Shown in pieces: positions 30,301-37,604 of a stretch of DNA of 64,000 nt. Each line of letters opens with the position of its first letter. Position 1 is the first letter of the stretch. Source of the stretch: UBA4877 sp002399285 (GTDB lineage: Bacteria > Bacillota > Thermoanaerobacteria > Thermoanaerobacterales > UBA4877); contig DAIPGN010000002.1 in assembly GCA_036771835.1 (NCBI GenBank), positions 124,001 through 188,000 on the forward strand, given 5' to 3'. Below the pieces are notes generated by a model, which did not search any database, had not been told where the DNA came from, and was given only the letters and a program-made list of their open reading frames with translations. Position numbers and translations under genes: made by a program.

Positions 30301-31070
30301 CCATATTTACTGTTTTTCGCTGTCTCATAGTCGAACCCACCCGATGCCGCTCTACTCTTGTTCTCCTGCTGCTTTTCTTCCTGGTACCGTTGGACGACCC
30401 AATTGAGTATTGTGCGGTAGTCAGATTTATATTTTTTGCCATTAGAACCCTTGTAGTTATCAAGGATTTGTATCATCTGTTTAACGGCTTCCTCCCCATA
30501 AGTGGCGACTAATTTTGCATACTCGTCATTGGTCATGGAGACAAATTCCGCGAAACTTTTTTTCTCTATACTCTCTTTTTCTTTAGTTTTATTTACTTTA
30601 CTTTCTTTTACTTTACTTTCCCCGTTTTTGTTTGCAGAAACATCACTTATAGAGGGTTTCTGCAAACATTTATCCCCTTCTAATGGTGTTTCTGTATGTA
30701 ATAATGGCTTTTTTGGTATATCCGCAACCCTTCTTTTGAATGCATCATTGACATTGTTCACTAAATTCTGGCTCCAGATTACCCTTCCTTTACGCCATAA
30801 TTCAGTATCAATCGCTCCTAAATCCGCCAATGTATTAAGAATATCGTTAGCTAATTGCTCATTAACATGAGTTTTTGCTAACAGAAATCCCCAATCAGCT
30901 ACGTTATTGCAGTTATAATACATGCCGTTTGTATTCCCGAGTAATTCAAGAACCTTGTACCAGAATGCATATCCATCATTGCCGAATTTGCTTTCGATAA
31001 TAAACATTGTTTTGCCGCTAGTCGTATAATGGGGGAAATATTCTACTGTTTGTTTTTTGGGTCTCGCCAT
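30294..31070 (-). CDS. DUF4373 phage replication initiator
   Basis: A 258-residue protein starting at the ATG at 31070 (M-A-R-P-K-K-Q-T-V-E-Y-F-P-H-Y). The N-terminal ~100 residues match the Lin1244/Lin1753 DUF4373 domain, a winged-helix DNA-binding fold of phage initiators. A Lys/Glu-rich linker and a C-terminal DnaD-like helical part (I-L-N-W-V-V-Q-R-Y-Q-E-E-K) follow. Its first and last parts are repeated next to the N gap at 31127, so the copy number in the real genome is uncertain; this copy is complete. Confidence 0.9.
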   Translation of the reverse strand: MARPKKQTVEYFPHYTTSGKTMFIIESKFGNDGYAFWYKVLELLGNTNGMYYNCNNVADWGFLLAKTHVNEQLANDILNTLADLGAIDTELWRKGRVIWSQNLVNNVNDAFKRRVADIPKKPLLHTETPLEGDKCLQKPSISDVSANKNGESKVKESKVNKTKEKESIEKKSFAEFVSMTNDEYAKLVATYGEEAVKQMIQILDNYKGSNGKKYKSDYRTILNWVVQRYQEEKQQENKSRAASGGFDYETAKNSKYGW

Positions 31071-31270
31071 GCATCCATCCATATCACCACCCATATTTAC
31101 TGTTTTTCGCTGTCTCATAGTCGAACNNNNNNNNNNNNNNNNNNNNNNNNNNNNNNNNNNNNNNNNNNNNNNNNNNNNNNNNNNNNNNNNNNNNNNNNNN
31201 NNNNNNNNNNNNNNNNNNNNNNNNNNTAATGGGGGAAATATTCTACTGTTTGTTTTTTGGGTCTCGCCAT
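31071..31270 (-). other. 100-N assembly gap inside a duplicated segment
   Basis: Positions 31127-31226 are N. The left flank (about 31072-31126) repeats 30287-30346, the end of the initiator gene, and the right flank (31227-31280) repeats 31028-31080, its start. Either a tandem copy of about 786 bp (in frame, bounded by CATCCATCC microhomology) is collapsed here, or two contig ends were joined wrongly. No gene can be called across the gap. Confidence 0.9.
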
Positions 31271-31334
31271 GCATCCATCCACCCCCTTGCAAAATCCAAT
31301 TCATGAAAATTTTTCCGCACTTAAGTCTTTTTAT

Positions 31335-31354
31335 AGAGGCGGTTTCCCGCCTCT
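31335..31354. terminator. Hairpin between recombination and initiator genes
   Basis: AGAGGCGG (31335-31342) pairs with CCGCCTCT (31347-31354) around a 4-base loop. The T-rich tail is better on the plus strand, so its direction of action is unclear. Confidence 0.55.
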
Positions 31355-31365
31355 CTTTGTTTTGT

Positions 31366-32136
31366 CTATATTGCATCTTTGAAGGCTTCTGGTATATCCC
31401 CTGTTACCGCGCTACTTTCCTCCGGCTCTGCTTTCTCTGCTACCGCTGCTGCCTCTATATCATTACAGATCCTCTCATACTTAATCTTTTGGACATTTGT
31501 TGAACGTTCGTAACCATACTTTGAAAGAACATTTTTGACTATTTCTTCATTACCTTGGGCCAGGGCAAACATTCTTTTGGCCTGCTTTTGAGTGATTGCT
31601 CCGGATTGATCAGTATAATATTTCTTCTGATTTGATACCCGTTGCCCATCAAGGTCAGTGTCTTCAATGTCCTGTGTGAATATATCTGAAAGTGAAGCTA
31701 CCAACAGTGTAGCGTCAACCAATGCCCTCTTTTTCGCCATCTTCAATATCGTGTTGTCTATTGTGTATGGATTCTGCTTCGCGTACTTTGCTTCCCGTGT
31801 GTTCGCACTGCCCAACCCTTCTGTGATGAGCATATCTCCTTTATATAACTGACACTTGACTTGATACTGGAAGAATCCAGTATTAAAATCCCGTGTACTA
31901 TCCACAATCTCAAATTCGCTCCGTAAACCCATTAGCATGAGTATCTTTTCAGCTCCAGGCTTGAACATAGTTGGTTTTGGTGTACCTGGTATAATCCCAT
32001 AGTCATGATTCTGTTGTAAAGTTTTCTGAACAACCTGTTGAAACTGTGTTATTTTCTGCATTGTCCTCTGTACTTGATCAATAGAGATTGAATCTATTAT
32101 TAAAAGATTATTTTCAACTGCATTTTCATCTGACAT
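31366..32136 (-). CDS. Candidate recombination/single-strand annealing protein
   Basis: A 256-residue phage early protein. The middle has K-I-L-M-L-M-G-L-R-S-E-F-E, a beta-rich region, and N-T-I-L-K-M-A-K-K-R-A-L-V-D-A, a pattern of phage single-strand annealing proteins. The C-terminal ~60 residues form a separate helical domain beginning I-T-Q-K-Q-A-K-R-M-F. It lies just upstream of the replication genes, where recombinases are usual. The family call is tentative. Confidence 0.55.
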   Translation of the reverse strand: MSDENAVENNLLIIDSISIDQVQRTMQKITQFQQVVQKTLQQNHDYGIIPGTPKPTMFKPGAEKILMLMGLRSEFEIVDSTRDFNTGFFQYQVKCQLYKGDMLITEGLGSANTREAKYAKQNPYTIDNTILKMAKKRALVDATLLVASLSDIFTQDIEDTDLDGQRVSNQKKYYTDQSGAITQKQAKRMFALAQGNEEIVKNVLSKYGYERSTNVQKIKYERICNDIEAAAVAEKAEPEESSAVTGDIPEAFKDAI

Positions 32137-32367
32137 TTACATTGCCTCCTCATTTTCATTCATCCTTGCCTCGCATTCTGCTTCTCTCCTATCCTCCGGG
32201 TCGATTGGCCCGGTATATTTCTTCCCCATTGGGCAGTCATACTGTAGGCTGACAAATGGATTCGTACTATATGCGCTGCCTGGTCGGTTGCATAGGATTT
32301 CGCTGATTCCGGTATCATTCACGAGAAGGCTGTACTGGCAGTCCATACACCCGATACCTGTCCTCAT
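32137..32367 (-). CDS. Small Cys-containing early protein
   Basis: A 76-residue protein with C-M-D-C near the start and two more cysteines, which may bind zinc, and an acidic tail. It overlaps the next gene by 4 bp. Unknown function. Confidence 0.6.
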   Translation of the reverse strand: MRTGIGCMDCQYSLLVNDTGISEILCNRPGSAYSTNPFVSLQYDCPMGKKYTGPIDPEDRREAECEARMNENEEAM

Positions 32368-32588
32368 TTCACATCATCCCCTATGCCGTACGCTTTCGCT
32401 GCTATATCTGCTTTCAGGTACACTTGCATGAGCTGTAATAGAATCCGGCGGCAGTGTTCCAGTTTCTCTTCTGCTTCCTTCGCTACACGTATTTGCCTTT
32501 CATATTCCATCATGTCCCGAAGCGCCGTGTCCATGTCTTCCTCTATTTTTTCCCTATTAAGGGTTTCCATTTCAAATTTATACATCAT
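32364..32588 (-). CDS. Small coiled-coil early protein
   Basis: A 74-residue protein, mostly one charged helix (E-M-E-T-L-N-R-E-K-I-E-E-D-M and on). In the early operon with 4-bp overlap to the next gene. Unknown function. Confidence 0.6.
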   Translation of the reverse strand: MMYKFEMETLNREKIEEDMDTALRDMMEYERQIRVAKEAEEKLEHCRRILLQLMQVYLKADIAAKAYGIGDDVK

Positions 32589-32641
32589 TTAACTTTCCTC
32601 CTTAACGTGCTATAATAGTGGTAGATGATTTATTTAGGCGC

Positions 32642-33094
32642 TTAGCAGGCGCTTTTTTCTTTTTCACAAAAAATCACTGTCAACGCAGCACTCACTACAT
32701 CTGAAACTTCTTTTTCTACTCGCTGCCAGTCTCTGACTTCTCCATCGTCTACCTCCCCATCGCAAGCGATGTCGACCATTTTTCGGTCAATGTCGCTGAG
32801 ATCTGATACTTCCTTCTGAAAGCGAAGCACTGCTCTCGCCATGTCCGAAAAATCGATATCTGGAAGGTACTTCCTGCCCAATTCGCTGGAACTTTTCATG
32901 TGCTGGTAGGCAAGCCATGGCGTACCATAAACTTCTACCATATTGCACACCACGTCATCTGGTGGCGTTGTTTTTCCTGCCTCATAATCAGCTATTGAAC
33001 GTGTACTCACATACAGAAGATCTGATGCAACTTCCTGTGTGAGACCTGCTTTCTTCCTAGCCATTTTGTATATGTTTAAACATCCGTTATGCAT
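32642..33094 (-). CDS. XRE-family regulator with C-terminal helical domain
   Basis: A 150-residue protein. Residues about 7-60 form an XRE helix-turn-helix (A-R-K-K-A-G-L-T-Q-E-V-A-S-D-L-L-Y-V-S). A longer acidic helical part follows. It heads the early replication operon and is a likely early regulator. Confidence 0.85.
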   Translation of the reverse strand: MHNGCLNIYKMARKKAGLTQEVASDLLYVSTRSIADYEAGKTTPPDDVVCNMVEVYGTPWLAYQHMKSSSELGRKYLPDIDFSDMARAVLRFQKEVSDLSDIDRKMVDIACDGEVDDGEVRDWQRVEKEVSDVVSAALTVIFCEKEKSAC

Positions 33095-33134
33095 GGTTTT
33101 CCATCCCCTTTCATGAGATAATATATATAGTGAA

Positions 33135-33251
33135 TCATTTCGAATGCTGCTTCTGTATAGCTTTTCTAGCCATTTCCCGTATTACCACATCCTTAAGTCC
33201 TGATATTGGGCCAGCATACGCGAAGAGCTTATATTGTTTGGTTTTGGTCAT
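33135..33251 (-). CDS. Small basic early protein
   Basis: A 38-residue frame (M-T-K-T-K-Q-Y-K-L-F-A-Y-A-G-P-I-S-G) with AGGAG upstream of the ATG at 33251. Basic, Lys-rich, unknown function. It starts just before the stop of the preceding small gene, as in a compact phage operon. Confidence 0.6.
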   Translation of the reverse strand: MTKTKQYKLFAYAGPISGLKDVVIREMARKAIQKQHSK

Positions 33252-33445
33252 TTCCTTTCTCCTCCTTCCTTAAAAAAGCCTGATTTCAATGTTTCGATGG
33301 GCAAATGACTGTCAATGGTTCCAGCTGGTTGGCCACCTTCGTCAATCAACTGACAAATTCGGTTTTGACCAGCTTTTGTGCTATCATCGGTAATGATTAT
33401 TGATTCATTTGGCATTTGCATCAGTGTATATCGCTTGAGTTCCAC
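33248..33445 (-). CDS. Small early phage protein
   Basis: A 65-residue protein starting at GTG (33445): M-E-L-K-R-Y-T-L-M-Q-M-P-N-E-S. Mixed alpha/beta, acidic. No known family. It overlaps both neighbours in the early operon. Confidence 0.55.
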   Translation of the reverse strand: MELKRYTLMQMPNESIIITDDSTKAGQNRICQLIDEGGQPAGTIDSHLPIETLKSGFFKEGGERK

Positions 33446-33611
33446 TGCTTTTTCGCCTCCCTGCCCGCCTCGAGGTATCTCTCGTAGAGTTGGTCCCGTT
33501 CCCTGCGGAGATTGTCGAGTTGGCCGTTATGACATCTATGCCGTGCCTATGGAGCATCTGGGCCATCTCAAGCGATATGAAATTCCCAACATCGAATTTT
33601 TCAGCAGTCAT
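33405..33611 (-). CDS. Small early protein, possibly frameshifted
   Basis: The frame from the ATG at 33611 reads M-T-A-E-K-F-D-V-G-N-F-I-S-L-E-M-A-Q-M-L. After about residue 27 it becomes Ser/Thr/Gly-rich. In the next frame, about 33421-33532, the sequence reads N-G-Q-L-D-N-L-R-R-E-R-D-Q-L-Y-E-R-Y, which looks much more like protein but has no start. A frameshift by one base near 33530, natural or a sequencing error, is suspected. Confidence 0.5.
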   Translation of the reverse strand: MTAEKFDVGNFISLEMAQMLHRHGIDVITANSTISAGNGTNSTRDTSRRAGRRKSSGTQAIYTDANAK

Positions 33612-33783
33612 TTTCTTTCTCACTCCTCTCCCAAATGGTCATTCCTATTTCCATAACCCGATGTAGTATTTTTTCAATGTCTTCCGGAGTTTTATCTATA
33701 TACGCAGAATCACATATCTTTATTATCGTGTTGCCTATTTTGTATTGTTCAACTATACTCTCTTTGATTGTACTTGCACTCAT
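33601..33783 (-). CDS. Small early phage protein
   Basis: A 60-residue protein (M-S-A-S-T-I-K-E-S-I-V-E-Q-Y-K-I-G), acidic helical, no known family. It overlaps the next gene and follows the immunity region XRE gene. Confidence 0.55.
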   Translation of the reverse strand: MSASTIKESIVEQYKIGNTIIKICDSAYIDKTPEDIEKILHRVMEIGMTIWERSEKENDC

Positions 33784-33865
33784 TTAAAACACCTCCGGAA
33801 TACTCTATTCATTGAGTCGCGTATATGAAATTTGTCCTTACTGTTGTTGTCTTTCTCCCCTCCTC

Positions 33866-34060
33866 TCACGCCGATTGCTCGTCGATTAAATCTTTGATGC
33901 TGGTATGAAGTTCTTTAGCTATTTTCTCTAATGTCGTTAACGATGGTTTTTTATGACCGTTTTCAACAAGAGACAAATGCTCTCTGGTTATGCCAATGTT
34001 TTGTGCTAATTGCAATTGCGTTAAGCCCGCTTTCTTTCGGTACTCTTTTATTAGGAACAT
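33866..34060 (-). CDS. XRE regulator of switch 1 (cro-like)
   Basis: Start chosen at the ATG at 34060 with AAAGGAGG upstream. The 64 residues are a bare XRE helix-turn-helix: Y-R-K-K-A-G-L-T-Q-L-Q-L-A-Q-N-I-G-I-T-R then E-H-L-S. The recognition helix (G-I-T-R-E-H-L-S) is the same as in the divergent protein at 34248, so both probably bind the same operators in the 187-bp spacer. It points toward the early operon and is the likely lytic-side regulator. Confidence 0.85.
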   Translation of the reverse strand: MFLIKEYRKKAGLTQLQLAQNIGITREHLSLVENGHKKPSLTTLEKIAKELHTSIKDLIDEQSA

Positions 34061-34082
34061 TTTCAACCTCCTTTATCATCAT

Positions 34083-34230
34083 TGTAATATCATATATTAC
34101 ATATATCAATGTTAATGTAATCTTGATTATTACAACTATATTATTTTATCTTCCTCTTTCTCAATAAAGCTCGCTTAATCTTGACTTTACTATTTTTTTC
34201 TAATATACTAATGTAAGATGTGAGCTTACA
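34083..34230. promoter_or_regulatory. Switch 1 operators (TGTAA-N9-TTACA)
   Basis: Three 19-bp inverted repeats lie between the divergent XRE genes: 34083-34101, 34116-34134 and 34212-34230. All have TGTAA and TTACA arms nine bases apart. The first has 8-bp perfect arms. A three-operator array between divergent repressor genes is the classical lysis-lysogeny switch. Confidence 0.85.
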
Positions 34231-34247
34231 TTTATTGAGGTGTTACT

Positions 34248-34556
34248 ATGGATTTAGGCAATCATATAAAGCAATTACGCAAGAGTAAAAACTTAACTGC
34301 CGTTCAGCTGGCTACGATGGTCGGAATAACTCGGGAACATTTAAGCGCTGTTGAAAATAATATAAAACCTATATCACTTTCTACTCTTGAAAAAGTTTGC
34401 GATGTCCTCGGTGTTACACTAACTGAGTTTTTTGCTGATGAATCTGATTTATCCCCTGAGCTTAGCCAACTTTTAAGGACTGCCAAAACGCTTACACCCG
34501 AGCAACTCAAAATGCTTAATGACTTCATTGAAAGTCTCATAAAGAAGGAGGATTAA
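34248..34556 (+). CDS. XRE repressor of switch 1 (CI-like)
   Basis: A 102-residue protein with an N-terminal XRE domain (K-N-L-T-A-V-Q-L-A-T-M-V-G-I-T-R-E-H-L-S) and a C-terminal helical tail (L-S-P-E-L-S-Q-L-L-R). Its recognition helix is shared with the divergent protein at 33866. RBS GAGGTG. It is the likely lysogenic repressor of this switch and is followed directly by an unknown gene. Confidence 0.88.
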   Translation: MDLGNHIKQLRKSKNLTAVQLATMVGITREHLSAVENNIKPISLSTLEKVCDVLGVTLTEFFADESDLSPELSQLLRTAKTLTPEQLKMLNDFIESLIKKED

Positions 34557-34559
34557 TCT

Positions 34560-35036
34560 ATGCCAACAAGACTTCAAGTACAGGAGAACATCAAAAATTA
34601 TTTGTTCCTTACGAAAGTAAGAGTGATCCAAACGGATGAACCCTTTCAAATAAATGTCTACTTTGAAGACCTTGCCGGTAAATTTGTCCCGGAATATGCT
34701 AGTGCAATAAAGGAAATCTGCCCTGCACATCTTTGTGTGACTTGTAAGCCATATAAATCGCTCTTAGAAGACAACGTACCTCCTGAGATTGACTTCCCTG
34801 AGATAATTCAACATTTTGCCTTAATAACCAGCGGTAACATGCAATCCTTCCAAGAATGCATCAAGAAGGCATTACCTGATATGAACATCGTTGATATTAA
34901 GTTTATTGAAAACACAATTAACGTAGAGACCGATACTCCACTTTCAGCTGAAAAGCTTCTGTACTATTCTTTATATGCTCAAGAAATAGCTCCGCTTGGA
35001 GTCGCAGTAATGATACATTCGCTACACTTGCAGTAG
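34560..35036 (+). CDS. Unknown protein downstream of switch 1 repressor
   Basis: A 158-residue soluble protein (M-P-T-R-L-Q-V-Q-E-N-I-K-N-Y-L-F), with two cysteines in C-P-A-H-L-C-V-T-C. It starts 3 bp after the repressor stop, so the two form an operon. Function unknown; its operon with a regulator suggests an accessory immunity role. Its 3' end overlaps a convergent frame (34918-35217). Confidence 0.65.
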   Translation: MPTRLQVQENIKNYLFLTKVRVIQTDEPFQINVYFEDLAGKFVPEYASAIKEICPAHLCVTCKPYKSLLEDNVPPEIDFPEIIQHFALITSGNMQSFQECIKKALPDMNIVDIKFIENTINVETDTPLSAEKLLYYSLYAQEIAPLGVAVMIHSLHLQ

Positions 35037-35217
35037 TTCCGACCGGCTTTATATCTTTAATCCATTGGGAAAACTCAGCAAATCCTTTGTTTGATGTATG
35101 AACAAATATGATCAATTCACCAGGTTTTATAAGCTTTGTACAAGCTCTCGTTCCTATTTCTCTGCATTTTTTGTCGATGTGATATTTAGAGAAAATTGGT
35201 ATATTGTGTTCCTTCAT
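34918..35217 (-). CDS. Possible small protein convergent with 34560 gene
   Basis: A 99-residue frame with GGAGGGG upstream of the ATG at 35217: M-K-E-H-N-I-P-I-F-S-K-Y-H-I-D-K-K. The first two thirds look protein-like; the last 40 residues overlap the opposite gene and may be chance. It is downstream of the XRE gene at 35276 and of an orphan CRISPR-like repeat. Small unknown genes next to helix-turn-helix genes include anti-CRISPRs, but nothing here shows that function. Confidence 0.45.
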   Translation of the reverse strand: MKEHNIPIFSKYHIDKKCREIGTRACTKLIKPGELIIFVHTSNKGFAEFSQWIKDIKPVGTTASVANVSLLRLQAELFLEHIKNSTEAFQLKVEYRSLR

Positions 35218-35236
35218 TTTTCCCCTCCTCTCTATG

Positions 35237-35263
35237 GATTTTAGGCTACCTATGAGGAATTGA
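35237..35263 (+). repeat. Orphan CRISPR-like repeat
   Basis: GATTTTAGGCTACCTATGAG plus GAATTGA: 27 bases that match the repeats of the mini-array at 39319 and the class of Clostridia type I-B repeats ending in G-A-A-T-T-G-A-A-A-C. Only the final AAAC-type end is lost (CCCCCCC follows). No second repeat or spacer lies within reach, so it is a solitary unit. Confidence 0.8.
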
Positions 35264-35275
35264 CCCCCCCCTCCT

Positions 35276-35470
35276 CTATGCCGAGATTAAATCTTTGATT
35301 GATAGGCCAAATGCTTCTGCAATAATCTGTGCTTGCTTTATATCTGGCAGGCATCTCCCTCTTTCCCAATCGCTTATTGTTGTTTGAGGAATGTTAGTTA
35401 ACTTTGATAGATCGGTCTGCGACAGATTATTTTTCTTCCTTAGGTCTCTTAGTTTTGAACCAAAATTCAC
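35276..35470 (-). CDS. XRE regulator of switch 2
   Basis: A 64-residue XRE protein (L-S-Q-T-D-L-S-K-L-T-N-I-P-Q-T-T-I-S-D-W). RBS GAGAGGTGG. It diverges from the XRE gene at 35615 across 144 bp that carry TAACGA-N4-TCGTTA operators. Confidence 0.85.
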   Translation of the reverse strand: MNFGSKLRDLRKKNNLSQTDLSKLTNIPQTTISDWERGRCLPDIKQAQIIAEAFGLSIKDLISA

Positions 35471-35491
35471 GATGTACCACCTCTCTTAATG

Positions 35492-35602
35492 TAACGACCT
35501 ATCGTTAATATCAGTATATGCTATAACTTCCTATTTGTCAACGATATATCGTTAATTATTTAAATATTTTTTTGCTATAATGGTTTTAATGAAATATCGT
35601 TA
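35492..35602. promoter_or_regulatory. Switch 2 operators (TAACGA-N4-TCGTTA)
   Basis: TAACGACCTATCGTTA (35492-35507), AACGATATATCGTT (35540-35553, perfect palindrome) and a half site ATATCGTTA (35594-35602) lie between two divergent XRE genes. Different from the operators of switches 1 and 3. Confidence 0.85.
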
Positions 35603-35614
35603 GGCGGTGTAATA

Positions 35615-35857
35615 TTGAATACTATTGCTGAACTAACTTCCAAAAGAATCCTCGATTTATGCCAAGAAAACAACATAACTATTAACAAACTTTCTACTAT
35701 CTCAGGCTTAACTCAATCAACTGTTAATAGCATCATTAACGGAAAAAGCCAGAACCCTCAGTTAAAAACTATCTTTAAAATCTGTAATGGTTTAAATATT
35801 TCCGTTTCAGAATTCTTTAACTGCGACTATTTCAAAAATATTTATTTTGATGATTGA
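35615..35857 (+). CDS. XRE repressor of switch 2
   Basis: An 80-residue protein; the XRE domain includes N-K-L-S-T-I-S-G-L-T-Q-S-T-V-N-S-I-I-N-G and ends with a short F-F-N-C-D-Y-F tail. Likely repressor for the AACGAT operators. It is followed 9 bp later by the broken DUF2513 gene. Confidence 0.85.
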   Translation: MNTIAELTSKRILDLCQENNITINKLSTISGLTQSTVNSIINGKSQNPQLKTIFKICNGLNISVSEFFNCDYFKNIYFDD

Positions 35858-35866
35858 GGTGCAACT

Positions 35867-36150
35867 ATGAAACTAAATCCTGATTGTGTAAGAGATATTC
35901 TTCTCACAGTTGAAAGCAATCCATTTGGCAAACATATGACCTTAGACGAACTTTGCGGCAAACTATGCCAGATATTAAAAGCATCAACGATTTAACTTTC
36001 GTAGGTCATGAATTTCTTGAAGATATTAAATCTGATAATACTTGGAACAAAACTAAGTCAGTTGCTAAAAACATTGGTACTTTCTCTCTTCACACACTTA
36101 AAGATATATCTGCGGAAGTTATAAGCGATTTAATCAAGAAAAATATTTAA
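35867..36150 (+). pseudogene. Broken DUF2513 gene
   Basis: The N-terminal part, 35867-35995, reads M-K-L-N-P-D-C-V-R-D-I-L-L-T-V-E and stops after 42 residues. The C-terminal part lies in another frame, 35953-36150: V-G-H-E-F-L-E-D-I-K-S-D-N-T-W-N-K-T-K-S and on. Both halves match a typical ~125-residue DUF2513 protein, but about 50 central residues are missing and the frame is shifted. DUF2513 genes are common in phage immunity regions; this one is dead. Confidence 0.85.
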
Positions 36151-36365
36151 TTTAAATCTATGAGTTTCAGGAGTGTATTCTTTTGCTCATTCATATAGCA
36201 ATTGACTATTTTTTTTGATTCCGCTGCCGCTTCTTCAACTATTTCTTTCGCAGTATTTTTATCAATCCCATAAATTAGATCTGAATATAAGCTTGCTGTT
36301 GCATTAGATATTTCACGCAATACATTCTTGCTGATTATTTGGTAATACTCCTCCCCTGTCATCAT
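36147..36365 (-). CDS. Small helical phage protein
   Basis: A 72-residue acidic helical protein (M-M-T-G-E-E-Y-Y-Q-I-I-S-K-N-V-L-R-E) with GGGGAGGAG overlapping the first codons. It follows the antirepressor in the same direction by 10 bp. Unknown function. Confidence 0.6.
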   Translation of the reverse strand: MMTGEEYYQIISKNVLREISNATASLYSDLIYGIDKNTAKEIVEEAAAESKKIVNCYMNEQKNTLLKLIDLN

Positions 36366-36375
36366 TTCATCTCCT

Positions 36376-37155
36376 TTATGCTTCTATCGCCTGATGTAGG
36401 AATTTTTCTATGAAGTACGTTTGCCCTTTCCCAGTAAGTTTGGGCGTGATTGATATGCTGATATCCCCGTTTCCGTGCCCTATTGTCGTTTCCTTGATCT
36501 CGAAAAGCCCCAATTCCATAGACCTTTGAGTGGGTTTGTTATAGTCGGTACCATGTCTGTTTATAAGGTATCCATTCGTACGCAGCCATTCAAAGAGTCG
36601 ATTCTGGCCGATATCGATGCCATTTTGTTTCAAGACCTTGGCAAACTCGCCAATCAATATGGAAGTCTTAGAAGCAGTGACGCTATCAGCGAATATGACT
36701 TTTGGCTTATCTTGCTCGATCTGCTGTTCGGCCGCTAACCTCGCCTGCTGTTCATTCATGAGTTTAGTTGCCAATTGAATGATGAAGTCTGGGTCGGTCA
36801 AGGTCTTTTCAATGGTCTCAGGCGTCATGTAGGCTCCATGCATCCGAATGGACGGTATGACCTCGTCAAATATCCATGATTCAAATTTTTCTGCCGTGGG
36901 CAATTCGGAATTTGTAATCAGCCTATAGAGATCACCCTCTGGAATGGCATTAACTTCAATAGTCTTATTCTTACTTTGTGGGTGAGGTATGTGGTGTTTT
37001 ACCACCCACCGGCAATGCTGCTTAATTGCGCTTGTAGTATCCTTGTATCCTAAGGCTTTGGCTACATCACTTGCCACAAAATATATTTTCTCGTTTAAAT
37101 CAATAGTCCTGACCTGACCGAATTCCGGGTTTTCAAAGATTTTTAATTCCTCCAT
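36376..37155 (-). CDS. Second phage antirepressor, BRO-N plus KilAC
   Basis: A 259-residue protein. BRO-N domain about 1-110 (Y-F-V-A-S-D-V-A-K-A-L-G-Y), then the linker H-G-A-Y-M-T-P-E-T-I-E-K-T-L and a KilAC domain from about 140. The linker and KilAC region are almost the same as in the protein at 15453; the BRO-N part is quite different, suggesting domain swapping. It lies downstream of the XRE gene of switch 3 and would be expressed when that switch turns lytic. Confidence 0.9.
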   Translation of the reverse strand: MEELKIFENPEFGQVRTIDLNEKIYFVASDVAKALGYKDTTSAIKQHCRWVVKHHIPHPQSKNKTIEVNAIPEGDLYRLITNSELPTAEKFESWIFDEVIPSIRMHGAYMTPETIEKTLTDPDFIIQLATKLMNEQQARLAAEQQIEQDKPKVIFADSVTASKTSILIGEFAKVLKQNGIDIGQNRLFEWLRTNGYLINRHGTDYNKPTQRSMELGLFEIKETTIGHGNGDISISITPKLTGKGQTYFIEKFLHQAIEA

Positions 37156-37201
37156 TTTCTCCCCTCCTCTCTATGCCGACTGCTCGGCTTTGTTGCGTTT
37201 T

Positions 37202-37444
37202 CTATGCACCCGATACATTTGTTGTCGTTTTGGCAACTCCACTGTTAAAAAAAATTTCAGTAGGGTCTTTTTTGAAAGCATCGCAGATTATTTCAATTTC
37301 TGTTTCTGTGAATTCTGTTATGCCATTTTCCTTGCGATTGTAGGTCGTCTCACCGATTTGCAACAATTTAGCAAGATCAGTTTGTTTTAGATTATATTCG
37401 ACCCTTAAACCTTTTAGCTTATAATTGGGGTTTCTTTTATACAT
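37202..37444 (-). CDS. XRE regulator of switch 3
   Basis: Start at the ATG at 37444 with ACGGAGGTG upstream. The 80-residue protein has an XRE domain (Y-N-L-K-Q-T-D-L-A-K-L-L-Q-I-G-E-T-T-Y-N). It diverges from the repressor at 37605 and precedes the antirepressor. Confidence 0.85.
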   Translation of the reverse strand: MYKRNPNYKLKGLRVEYNLKQTDLAKLLQIGETTYNRKENGITEFTETEIEIICDAFKKDPTEIFFNSGVAKTTTNVSGA

Positions 37445-37464
37445 TTTTTCACCTCCGTTATCTA

Positions 37465-37571
37465 TTTGGTAACTCATCTTGACACTATTATAGTATACGT
37501 TTGGTAACATGTCAATATGTTTTCTAAAATAATTTTATATTTTTGGTAACCAAGCTTTTACTTTCGGTAAC
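37465..37571. promoter_or_regulatory. Switch 3 operators (GGTAAC direct repeats)
   Basis: TTTGGTAAC occurs at 37465-37473, 37500-37508 and 37542-37550 and as TTTCGGTAAC at 37562-37571, all in the same orientation; the third extends to the palindrome TTGGTAACCAA (37543-37553). They fill the spacer between divergent XRE genes. Confidence 0.8.
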
Positions 37572-37604
37572 ATGCCTATATAATGGGAATAAAGAGGTGT
37601 TCCT

